The position numbers were made by a program, and so were the translations under genes. Under the pieces are notes generated by a model. That model did no database searches. It was not told the origin of the DNA and worked only from the letters and a program-made list of their open reading frames with translations. Shown piece after piece: positions 46,342-56,815 of a DNA stretch of 64,000 bases. Source of the stretch: Adiantum capillus-veneris (Eukaryota; Streptophyta; Polypodiopsida; Polypodiales; Pteridaceae); assembly GCA_014529385.2 (NCBI GenBank), contig CM043950.1:153314445-153378444 (forward strand). Reading direction: 5' to 3'. Positions within the stretch are counted from its first letter, which is position 1. Each line of letters opens with the position of its first letter.

Positions 46342-47003
46342 GCGCTTTGTGTAAATTGGGGGAAATAGGTAAACTAGGGTGTACCGAAAATTGTAAATTC
46401 GGTGGTGGCCGTCCTTACTCTCTCTTTCATGCACTGGTGGCCGTCCTTGCTCGGCTTTATTGCTACCTCTACCTTCCGATTGTTTTTGCTCCCTTGGTCC
46501 TACAAACGTCCATCCTCATCATCTGATCAGTCCTCCAAGCTCCTACAAGCGTTGCCCTTGAACACCAATTTCCCATAGCCCGCTCACGGATCCCCCTTCT
46601 CCTGCCGCTTCTTGGCCCTTGTGTCACAATGCCACTCTCGGTCTTGTACTGTTCCGCACCATCAAACCCTTCTTATGGGCCCCACAGCAAACAACCATCT
46701 CCTCCCAATCTAGCTCCACTATGTAGCCTAGCTAGCAACCACTTCTCCCTTGGGTAGCTAACCCTCCTACTGGCGACCCTCTCTCTGTAGCTCCTCTGTC
46801 ATCCTCAGAGCCACCCCTTTCCCCCATCAAGCCCTAGTTTGCTTGTTATGGATACACCAGACCTGCAGTCCACAAGCTTCCTGGATCCCTTGTAGCGCTA
46901 TTTAGTAGAAAGCCTGGCCTCCGACATATTGGAAATAAGCCGCAAGCCTTTGACACGTCAATTGTAATCCGGAGAATCTCTATGAATAGAGGTATCCAAT
47001 ATC
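46342..47003. other. unassigned sequence, C-rich
   Basis: No convincing ORF, repeat or element terminus. Base composition is pyrimidine/C-rich on the plus strand, like the adjoining LTR. Confidence 0.4.
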
Positions 47004-47627
47004 ATGAGCGGTTGCATCTCTCCACGTGCACCTTGTTTTAACCATCTCCTGGTGCATGCTACACTGCAGCACCTCCTTCTCATTTTCTACATGGAGTGGA
47101 TACCGTTCCTGCGTGCCTGTGAAGGTGCCCATCATCTTGGCTTACCTGGTTGTGCACAATTATTGCGCTCCGTGCAAACTTCCTCGCCAATAATATGGGT
47201 GCAGAAGGCGATCCCCATTGTGGCCCTCGCCTCGCACGGGACTTCTTCCTTCAATATTGCTAGACCTCTGACCCTCATCAATTCCCTCAAGGGCAAGCCA
47301 CAAGCAAAGCAGAACCTGCATTCTCAAAACCAAGGACCAGCCTCTGACCCTCTTAGTAACCTGCACAAAACTGGGCAAGCTATGTCAGCCTTTGAGCCTG
47401 ACAAAAATGCTGCAGGACAAACAACAAAAGGATCAGTCTCTGAGCCTGGCAAAAACGCTATAGGACAAACAACAAAAGAATCAGCCTCTCATGAACCTGG
47501 CGAAACCACTAGGGTAGAGGAGCCAGTAAAAAGGCGCCCCCCTGCACAGAGACGAGTTTACCCCGTTCAAAATATCCTTTCTGGTTCCAGTTTAGAGGCA
47601 TGCGACGATGGGTGCCCTTGTGGTTAG
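47004..47627 (+). other. 207-codon ORF with internal 51-bp repeat, doubtful gene
   Basis: Open from ATG 47004. Codons near 47393-47503 contain two to three copies of a 17-residue repeat (EPxKNAxGQTTKxSxS). The end of the ORF runs into the inverted-repeat segment at 47510. No family recognised. Composition is not clearly coding. Confidence 0.2.
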
Positions 47628-47917
47628 CTAAGTCGTGGTAGCATCCTCGCCATCCGATCTGAAGATCGAGCCTTGTTGGCGCAATGACTCTAAATTCCCT
47701 CCATGCAGTCGTGGAAGTGGTACCCCTTTTCTTACACACAGTTTCAAAACTTTGCTTCGTACTGCGTCATCGAACTGCCGATCGCGCTCAGATTTTTGCT
47801 GGATAGAGGTACTGTGCAGATCTTCCATCTGCGCCTTTCCACGATCAAAATAGTGTTGTAGATGATCGGGAATCCGTCGCCCAAGTTCGGTGCCTCTAAA
47901 CTGGCTCCTCTACCCTA
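47510..47917. repeat. 27-bp inverted repeat, left arm split by a 64-bp insertion
   Basis: The right arm 47891-47917 (TGCCTCTAAACTGG then CTCCTCTACCCTA) is the exact reverse complement of 47510-47527 plus 47592-47600. The left arm is interrupted by 59 bp plus a second CCAGT (47587-47591), which duplicates CCAGT at 47523-47527. The loop is about 290 bp. Could be a MITE or a folded fragment; not assigned. Confidence 0.7.
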
Positions 47918-49018
47918 CAGAACAAGCTTTTCCAATGCATCCCAAAGCCGCTGACCCTAATCATGATGGGCAAGCAATGTTGGCAAACCCAGCCATGCAC
48001 ACGTTGGTAACCCCAGCCCCCTCTTTCTTCGTTGGTAACCCCAACTTCGGGAGCGCCATACCAGCTGCAATACTGATAACCCCGGTTTTAACTTGGTCTT
48101 TGAAAACCCTCAAGCTTACAAAAAAACGGCAACCCCGGCTCCATCAATTTTAACCTCGTCAGCAACTTTCAAATCATCCATACTTCGAGTCAATACCTCC
48201 TCATGGCAACCGACTGACTACTCTATCCACTACATGTTCATTGGTGACATCCCAACAACCCTCTTACCATTCAAGCAGCTTACTTGTCATTCACAAGAAC
48301 TTCTGGGATGTCACACCGTAAAAAACAAACACCCTTGCTACTCTCTTTGTGGGAAATCCCCACATTCATCTCACAATGCTCCGTTTTTGTCGGGCAAACA
48401 CACTGCTCGCAATCGCTAGCAAAGTGAGAATCAGGCTAAACATCAAGATGTCAACTAAGGATAAAGCTTGACCCATAGGTGCATGGAAACAAATAGATGG
48501 TTGTCAATGACCTACTCAATCTTCTAAGACAATCACTACCAAAGGAAATCAACTGAAACACATTAAGAACACACAACCACTACCTTTCTTATAATGATGG
48601 TTTGGGGATCGAGTCTGAAAAGGGAACTTGGTGTCCCATACTCAACATTACTTCTGTTGGAGGTGCTCTCCACGGGTTGTGGCCAAAGGCCTCCATTGTG
48701 GTGCATGCGAGATTTGGACCAACCCTGGTACTCCAGGTTGTGCAGATTGCCTTTCTTGTGCTCTTCTCTGTGTTGGCTGTGGAGATTGCCTTTCTTTTTC
48801 TCTTCTCTGTGTTTCTTGGTCTAACTGCAGTACTTTTGATCTATCAGCTCTCACCTATTACTTAGGAATTTCCTTTCTCTCTTGATCTTGTCTGGCAGTC
48901 CACGGTGGGGTTGGAGTGCCATAGACCACCGTAGAAGCCTCTATCGATGTGTATCCTGCTTGAAGGAGGTCTTCATAAGTGTTCCTTTCTTCTTTTTCCT
49001 TGTCTTTTGGTGAAGGTA
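47918..49018. other. unassigned sequence with a short Cys-coding tandem repeat
   Basis: At 48743-48822 a roughly 40-bp unit (GATTGCCTTTCTTGTGCTCT and GATTGCCTTTCTTTTTCTCT) is duplicated. On the plus strand it reads CADCLSCALLCVGCGDCLS. I cannot tell a peptide from a low-complexity repeat. Nothing else recognised. Confidence 0.3.
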
Positions 49019-50047
49019 CTATTCTGTCTTTTCTAGTGAGTGTTGTTGTTGGGATGTAGAGGACTTTGGACTTGGAGGAGGAGTAGAGGAGCCTAGTGGT
49101 GAAGGTGGTGGGGTTGCACTTTTTGTCTGTTCACCTTCTTTGCCTTTCTCGAGTGGAGCCTCTAGCATTTCTTTCAGTTGCCTCTTGATATCTTGTACCT
49201 GCTCCATTGTGAAGGGCTCTAGATTCTATTGTTTGATCACCTTTTGAGTTTCTTCACAGGCTCGGATGTAATGATTGAACTGATCCTCCAACGGTGTTGA
49301 GGAGCTTCCTCCGATCCTTGCTGGGTTTGGTACCCAATACTCCTCAAAATCTCCTTTGAGTGCCCGTTCTGCCCTGAACTGCTCAATCAACCTCTTGATC
49401 CAAGCAATCTTTTGGCTGTGTGTGTCTCTTTGAGCCTTGATCCTTTGTCAGCACCATCTAACCCTTCTTTTTTGGGGGCTCCTCAGACTCTTCCTTTGGT
49501 ATAGTCTCTAGCCTTCTCCTATGCTATGGGGCAATTGGTGGTGCCACTGCTATTGGTGGTTCATCTTTTGTATCTTGCTTTAACTTGAACCACTCATTCT
49601 GGGTTGGTGAATCGGGCCACTATCCTCTTGCATCGATAGATTCATATGCAATCTTTGGCAGTGTTTCTCCACCTCCAATGAACTTGGCTTTTCTATACCC
49701 ATGCCGACCACTTGATCATGCAGATATTGGGCATAATTCACCTCTTTAGGCATGCTGCTTCTCAATGCCCAATTTATTGTAGTGGCCACTGCATGTGGAC
49801 GTGTTGTGTACTTTTGTGGCCGCTTGCTGCAAACAGGGAAGTATTGGTTGTAAAGCTTGCAGACCTTTGCAGCTCTTGGGTCTATCAGGTCTTTGAATTT
49901 CCGATTGGGTTTCTTGTGGGAGTAGACCTTTACGTCATCTCTTCTTTCTCTAGTGAAGCTACCCTTATTATGGAGCCCTAGTGCATCCGCTATGATTTGC
50001 GGTGTAATCACCACCTCTATCTTCTGTCCATCCAAAGCAGTAATCAC
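49019..50047 (-). pseudogene. decayed retroelement-type ORF (plant mobile/gag-like)
   Basis: The minus-strand frame from 50047 begins VVITPQIIADALGLHNKGSF, continues with LYNQYFPVCSKRPQKYTTRP and ATTINWALRSSMPKEVNYAQ, and stops at 49580. After two apparent frameshifts the trace reads AWIKRLIEQFRAERALKGDF, EEYWVPNPARIGG and, past a TAG, MEQVQDIKRQLKEMLEAP with a Pro/Ser tail to 49019. The layout resembles the putative plant transposon/retroelement N-terminal domain with a coiled tail, but I cannot confirm the family. Truncated at its 5' side by the chromovirus B LTR fragment. Confidence 0.4.
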
Positions 50048-50067
50048 CCTGTTGAGATGGGTCTGGC

Positions 50068-50175
50068 AGCCTTACCAATATTCTAGATTTTACTCCCCTG
50101 GTACCTCCCCATATTAAATGATCAGTTTAACATGAGAAAATTATTTGGAAGAATTATATATTAGTTTTGATGACA
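50068..50175 (-). repeat. chromovirus B 3' LTR, truncated to 108 bp
   Basis: In element orientation it starts TGTCATCAAAACTAATATA after AAGAGAGAGGTAA, matches the start of the LTR at 56471, and ends abruptly at 50068. Confidence 0.8.
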
Positions 50176-50529
50176 TTACCTCTCTCTTGAAATCATAGTC
50201 ATCCTCGACTATGAGGTAGAGAAGATAAACCCTATTCATTAGTTGCTTTGCTAGTGGGTAGAGGATCCCTATTTTACCCTATGACACCGTTCCAAAATGG
50301 ATGACTAGTCCATTTGGTACTTGAGAGCCTTAGCTTCCACAAGCATGTTTGCACATTAGTCCGTATTAATCTTTCATAGTAGAGTAACAAGCTCTACTTG
50401 GTGTTTGGGAGACGTCGTCTCCACAAACATGATCCTAAGCATGCATACTTATTAACATTTGTGCACAATAAAGAAAAAGGGAGTCTTATAAGACAAAAAC
50501 TTTGTTTATTTATATATATTTACATTTGC

Positions 50530-53500
50530 TTACTCTAGGGAATCATTGTAAGCATTGACAAGGTTTAGGTTATCCTTTAATTGTATGCCTTGCACCCATC
50601 TAAGCATCTTCAAAAGGATAGCTGTTAAACTTGATAGATACCATTGGATAGTCTTACCACCTCTCAATACATTGTATTTGTGTTGAAGGACGGACTTGCG
50701 CTACATCACTTCTTCTTGGTCCTCGATCTCCGGTGGGTCTTCACTGGTTGATTCTTGAGGTGGCTCTCCTTTGTAAGGCTTTAGTAGGCTCGCATGAAAG
50801 CATTGTGTATGATCCAATGGTTGGGAAACTTGAGTTGATAGGCCATCTCATTGATGGGCCTAAGAATTTGAAAGTGACCATAGTACCTTTTTGCTAACTT
50901 AGCATAGTACTTTTGGTGTCCCGTAGGATTCTTGCCCGTCACCTTAAGCAAGCCTTGCTGAGAGATGGTAATAGGATCAATAATATTTTGGAAAGATTCT
51001 TGTAGGTCTCGGCTATATTCATCTGCAACGAAGATCTTCCCATGTACCTTAAGTAGCAGGGTACTTTTTTATCTTCCCTCAATCACCTTAAAAGGTGCTT
51101 TTCCCGTGGAAGTACGTACAATGTTATTGTAAGCATACTCCACTATAGGTAAGAGCTTCTCCCATTGGGACTTTTGATCTACTTCTATGACATAATCTTG
51201 TAGTAGATCAATAATTTTTAGGTTAGCTATTTCACTTTGTCCTTCCGTTTTGCAGGTGATAGGCCAAAGAGAAGTTTAGCCTTTTCCCTAAATTCTCAAA
51301 GAGACCCTTCCAAAAATTACTCGTCATTCTAGGATCTCTATCCGACACTACGGACGTTGGCAAGCCGTGGTACTTGAAGATTTGTGATATAAAGAGGGTT
51401 GCCATTTGATGGGCCTTGATAGTCTATTTAACATGTATAAAATGTTCTTGTTTGCTAAACCTGTCCACTATCATCCATATTCCTGTATTCACATGGATAG
51501 ACTTGGGAAATCCAAAGACAAAATCCATGGATATGCTCTCCCATGGTGAATTAGGGATTGGCAAAGGTTGAAGTAGTTCAGGTTGCTTTCCTCTATCAAA
51601 CTTCGTCTTTTGGCATACCACACATTTTGAAACATACTCTTGTATGTTTTCTTTCATGGCAGCCAATAGAAGTATGTTTCTATCACTTTTAGGGTAGATT
51701 GAATCCCTTTATGCTCCGCATAAGGAGGAGCATGAGATTCATACATTACTTTCTCACGTAGTGAGTTAGTAACACATAGCCTATTGCCATAGAGAAGATA
51801 ACCATATTTGAGGGTAAATGGTTCTTCCTTGTTCCCTAGTGCAAGGGCTAAAATCACATCTTTAAAATCGGGATTGATAGCATATTCATCTATCATAGAA
51901 GATAGATCATTGTGAGTTGCTATGGATACCACATTTACTCTCGTCATCTTAAGAGTGCATCGGCTACTTGATTATGCTTGCCAACAATGTGACAAGTATT
52001 AAAATGGAATTGTGAAAGGAAATTTTCCCACCTCATTTGTTTGTCGGAGAGCTTGATCTACGTCATGAAATACGTAAGGCTTTGGTGATCCATTTGCAAA
52101 ATGAAAGGAAGCTTACTTAAATTGTGCTTCCATAAATCTAGAGCATCTAGAAATGTTAAAAGTAACTTCTCATATATATAATAAGCTTGCTCAATAGGAT
52201 CGAGCCTTTGACTTTCATAGGCTATGGCGTGCCCTTCATGGAGCAAAACAACTCCAAGGCAATCACCATAGGCGTCGCATTGGACCTCAAAAGTCTTTGA
52301 GACATCCGACAGTGTTAGCACAGGCTAAGAGATAAGCTTCTCTTTAAGATTTTTAAAAGCATTATTCTCCTTGGTGGACCATTAGTATACCTAATGTTTC
52401 TGTTTGTTAGGTCATGTAATGGTCCCGCGATTTGTAAGAACTTTTCTATGAAGCATCTATAGTATGCACACGTACCTATAAAGCTTCTTAGCTCAAGCAG
52501 ATTCCTTGGATTAGACCATCCTTTTATTACCTTTAAATTTTATGGATCCATTTGGATGCCATCTTGAGAGATGATGTGACCTAAATACTGAATCTCTTGT
52601 AAGAAAAAGTCACTTTTCTTTTTATTAATATAAAGTTTATTCTCTCATACAACTTGAAATATTACCTGGAGGTGTTGCTTGTGTTCGTCTAATGAATTAG
52701 AGTAGATGAATATATCATCAAAGAACACTCTAGTAAAGCTTTGGTGAGGCCTGAATAGCTTCTCCATCAGACGGTTAAATGTGGCTGATGCATTGGTCAA
52801 GCCAAAAGGCATGACAATGTACTTGTAAGACCAAACAGTGTGAAATGCGGTCTTTACAATGTCTTGATCGACTATCCTTATTTGATCGTAGCCACTTTTT
52901 AGGTCAATCCTACTGAAGTAGGTTGACCCCTGTAGCTTATCAAATAGGTATTCTACCCATGGAACGAGAAACCTATTCTTGATAGTGATCCTATTTGGTG
53001 CTCTATAGTTGACACACATACAATATGTGCCATATTTCTTTTGCACTAATAACACCGGTGAATAAAATGGAGATGAGCTAGGCCTAACCATGCCTTTCTC
53101 AACCAACTCATGCACTTGACACATTATCTCCTATTGTTGAACTTGAGAAACTTGATAAGGAGGTTTGTTACGCAGTGCGCTTCCTAGAAGAAGTTTAATT
53201 GCATGGTTGTCATCCCCTCATTTGGGAGGTATCTCACAAGGGATGTCGTCAATAAAAACATCTTGGAATCCCTTGAGAAAATTGGATAGCTCTAATTCCT
53301 TTTGATTGGTTATATATTCTTTTTCTAAAACATTAGGTTCATCTTGAGAATCTTTAACAAAAATTATGTACACGGAAATAGAGCCCTTTATTGACTTATT
53401 GAAATCTTGCTTATGTACAATGGGTATGGTGATATACCCAACTCCTTAGCATCTATGTACATATATTTTACCCTATACCTAAAATAGATTTTTATTTCAA

Positions 53501-54574
53501 GGAATTCAACATTGGTAGCCATGCGATCAAACAGCACTTTGTCTTTGGCATTGCTAGCCAAAAACTACTTCTTGATGGAAGCTCTTAAAGCTTTCCATGT
53601 TTGTGCAACGTCACCATCCTCTTGTAGGCTGGATCACCATTGCCTGTCAGACTTTTGAAAATGCATAGCTACATGACATAGCTTAGAGGACTCCATGAAG
53701 CTCTCATCTCCAAACACCGCATTGAATTGTTGGATCAAGGCCAATACTTTGTCCGTGGCACCAAAGGTGCCATAATAGGTAAGGAAAGAGATATTCTTTC
53801 CTCCTCTTTGAACTTTTTGAACTTGGACGACCTTTTCCAAGAGGCATAGGATTTCCTATGGCCTCTTCTCTTGGGTGGTTTTAGAGATACACCATCACTT
53901 TCTTCAAAAGAGGAAGAGGATGAGGAGGATGGAGAAGAGGGTGAGCTCTTTCTCGTCTTTTCATTCCCTTGTTCCTCCACTTTTGCACCATCACTTTCTT
54001 CAAAAGAGAAAGAGGATGAGGAAGATGGAGAAGAGGGTGACATCTTTTTCGCCTTTTTCTTCTCTTGTTTTCTCTCTTCCCTCTTTGAATTATGGTGAAG
54101 AGAAGTATGCGATGGTCTTCTCCGTTTAGGGGGTGTTGGAGAGCGTTTTTCCCACCGTCTTTGTGGAGCCATCTCTATAGATGTGGCAAGAGACTCGCTT
54201 TTTTCTCATTATTTTTTTGGGGACTCTACCGTTGAAACTTGGGTTCTCCTTTGGGAGCGATATGCCTCATTGAGTAGTAAGTTTTTGAGCCCTTCATACG
54301 GATCCTCCTCTTCTCTTCTTATCGGAGAGAGTCATCTTTTGGAAGTCTTAATAGGAGCTTTCGTAGGTACTCTCTCTTCTTGGTTGGGAGTGTGGAGAAT
54401 ACCATGGGTGCGCAATTGTTGTAGCACTTTACCTTGGAGGGATGGATTTCCTAGGGCTTGTTGAAGCCTAGAAACAAGATAGTTTACAAGCATACACGCA
54501 TCATTAGTTACTCTTTCATTAGAAAAATCAAAGCTGTCAACATTCATATCAATCTCTTTTCCCTTGTCAGCCAT
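50530..54574 (-). pseudogene. chromovirus B gag-pol remnant
   Basis: MADKGKEIDMNVDSFDF starts gag at 54574. A Ser/Glu-rich stretch follows (53735-54172), then ATDKVLALIQQFNAVFGDE. Near 53531 the reading passes from AKDKVL directly to FDRMATN, skipping late gag, the zinc knuckle and protease active site. RT keeps VFFDDIFIYSNSLDEHKQH. Integrase retains CVVCQKTKFDRGKQPELLQP and MDFVFGFPKS, but its core is fragmented by many stops and frameshifts. The chromodomain is recognisable only as GGKTIQWYL and YPFEDA. Coding end by homology is TAA 50530-50532. Confidence 0.88.
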
Positions 54575-54973
54575 ACTAGCAAATTTTAGGTGTGAATTTT
54601 TACTTGTACTTTGGCACTTCAAGCCCTAGTTGCTACTCCTCTTTACCTTCAAAGCTAAACACTCAAGCATCTATACTTGTGGCTTGAATATTATTAATTG
54701 CAAGGAATAGAAGCGAGGGTTTCACAAAGCTGAGACATCACATGTTCTTGTCAAGATTCTAATAGCTCAATAATGGTTAAGCCATAGGCAAGCCCCAAAG
54801 GATTCCATTACTAAGACCATAGCTCTCGATGGTATCCTCATTAACTGCATAAAACAGGTGTGCTTCAAGGATGAAAAATCCCTATTCTACTTACTCTTTT
54901 GCAATTAATAACACCAACCATTTGTAGCAAGCTTGAGGACCTCTCTTCTTGAGCAAGAAAAGAGAAACCAAAA

Positions 54974-54985
54974 GCTTTGATACTA
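54974..54985 (-). promoter_or_regulatory. degraded primer-binding site of chromovirus B
   Basis: Minus strand TAGTATCAAAGC where copy A has TGGTATCAGAGC: two G-to-A changes. Directly inside the LTR end. Confidence 0.7.
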
Positions 54986-54986
54986 A

Positions 54987-55660
54987 TGTAAAATTTAATG
55001 CACTAGTAACTTGTGTGTAGCGGAAAATGATAACATAGTGAGAATTCTATTAAGAATAAGTTCCAAATGAGCATAGAGAGAGTACTTCATTGCGAAAGCA
55101 ACATAGCAATTTACACCTAGCTAGTTTGGCATAGACAATACTTGTAAAGAGAAAAATAGAACAATTGACAACAATTGAGGACCAGATTTACATGAGCCGG
55201 TTCCCCTTCCAAAAAGGCTTTGTATTATAGCTTCTCCCATCAAAGGAGATTTTGTACAATACAATCTTTGTGTATCTTGACAAAACTCGTTGGTGCAATG
55301 AAGATGGAATCTTCATGCACCAAATTATTCTTGAAGCCTTAGCCTCGGTCCCAAAACCTTCAAAGATGGTGAGAGCTAGCAGGGAATGAGGAAAGATTGA
55401 GAGAAAAGAAGATGTATCTTACAAGAAAGAAGTATTCTCCTCACATAATCACTTTAATAGCATAGCTTAGCTTAGTAATTAGCATGATAGAGGAGATGAG
55501 CATTCCATTGAAGCTTGGCTCTTGGTTGGATTTGCATTCCATAGCCAAGAGTTGTTGGTGTAGGCCTCTACTTCCCAATGCTTGGAGAAGCATATGGAGT
55601 TCTTGCTCAGCACATCAGTTGTGTGTGTCTGTAGCAAAAATTAGATAGACTAAAATGCCA

Positions 55661-55754
<94 letters not shown>

Positions 55755-56471
55755 CTCTCGGTTGTGCCCTCCTCCCAATTGCTCGTCCTGGCTTCCCATT
55801 GGCTCCTGCAAAGCTTAGTCAATAACAATTTAGAATCATAATTGATAGCCTTGTATCAAGCAAGCCATTGGGCTGTTGGATGCTCATTGGACCCCTTGGT
55901 AGACTGTCCAGTAGTCTTTTAGGGAGCTTAATTTCTATTTGTTCTTTTATCAAGAATTTTTAAATTTATTAGACTAATTTTATTCTAGCCTAATTCTCAT
56001 TGGTTCACCTCTATGGCCATCCATAGGATTTGAGGGGAGATTGGGGGCATCTGGGCTAGGAGCATGCCATGTGTCCATTATTCCCTTTGTGTAAAGGGGG
56101 AGCTTGGGAGTGTGTGTCTCTCTCTCTTTCCCTACCTTTAGGCCCTCTCTTTCCTAGCGATGTGGGAAGACTTTTTAATCTTTCCATAACCATCCAATTT
56201 TCCCCACTTTTGGCCATTGGACTTTTTAATTAATTTTTGGAACTTTAGCCTATGGAAGTCCTAATGGCGCTGAACCTTAGGTCTTTTAAGCTCTATTGAT
56301 GAACATTTCTCTTTTGCAGACTATCCCCCTTTGAATCCCTATTTTCCCTCCTTCGGATCCCTGCTGAGACTAGTCTAGTAGCCTTACTAATATTCTAGCT
56401 TTTACTCCCCTGGTACCTCCCCATATTAAATAATCAGTTTTTGGAAGAATTATATATTAGTTTTTATGAAA
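54987..56471 (-). repeat. chromovirus LTR shared by copies B and C (1485 bp)
   Basis: Element-orientation start TTTCATAAAAACTAAT after copy C's purine tract; end TTTTACA before copy B's primer site. Homologous along its length to the copy A LTR (GAGGACC..GGTTCC and CAATGCTTGGAGAAG regions). It is simultaneously the 3' LTR of C and the 5' LTR of B. Confidence 0.85.
55663..55758. repeat. (CT)n microsatellite inside the shared LTR
   Basis: About 45 CT units with one CG interruption near the end. Confidence 0.98.
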
Positions 56472-56815
56472 TTACCTCTCTCTTGAAATCAGAGTCATCC
56501 TCGACTATGGGAGGTAGAGAAGATAAATCCTAGTCATTAGTCGGTTTGATAGCGGTAGAGGATCCCTATTTTACCCTACAACACCGTTCTAGAATGGATG
56601 ACTAGTCCATTTGGTGCTTCAGGGCCTTAGCTGTCGCCGCAAGCATGTCTACACATTAGTCTGTATCAATCTTCTGTAGTAGAGTACTTGGTGTTTGGGA
56701 GACGCCGTCTCCACAAACATGATCCTAAGCATGCATACTTATTAACATTTGTTCACAATAAAAAGAGAGTCTTATAAGACAAAAACTTTGTTTATTTATA
56801 CACATTTACATTTGC

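Larger units (their letters stand above)
50068..56471 (-). mobile_element. chromovirus copy B (internally deleted)
   Basis: Minus-strand member of the family of copy A. 5' LTR 54987-56471 (shared with copy C), degraded primer site 54974-54985, gag from 54574, and a deletion near 53531 joining gag to the end of protease. RT 53124-52645, RNase H and integrase fragments to 51400, chromodomain trace near 50570-50700, purine tract 50176-50188, truncated 3' LTR 50068-50175. Confidence 0.88.

Noticed and set aside
48594-48885. Cys-rich small secreted peptide gene
   Set aside because: Cysteines come from a duplicated 40-bp unit, several overlapping frames are open, and no signal peptide or conserved spacing is evident.
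55607-55828. Arg-Glu repeat ORF on the minus strand
   Set aside because: Translation of the CT microsatellite in the shared LTR.
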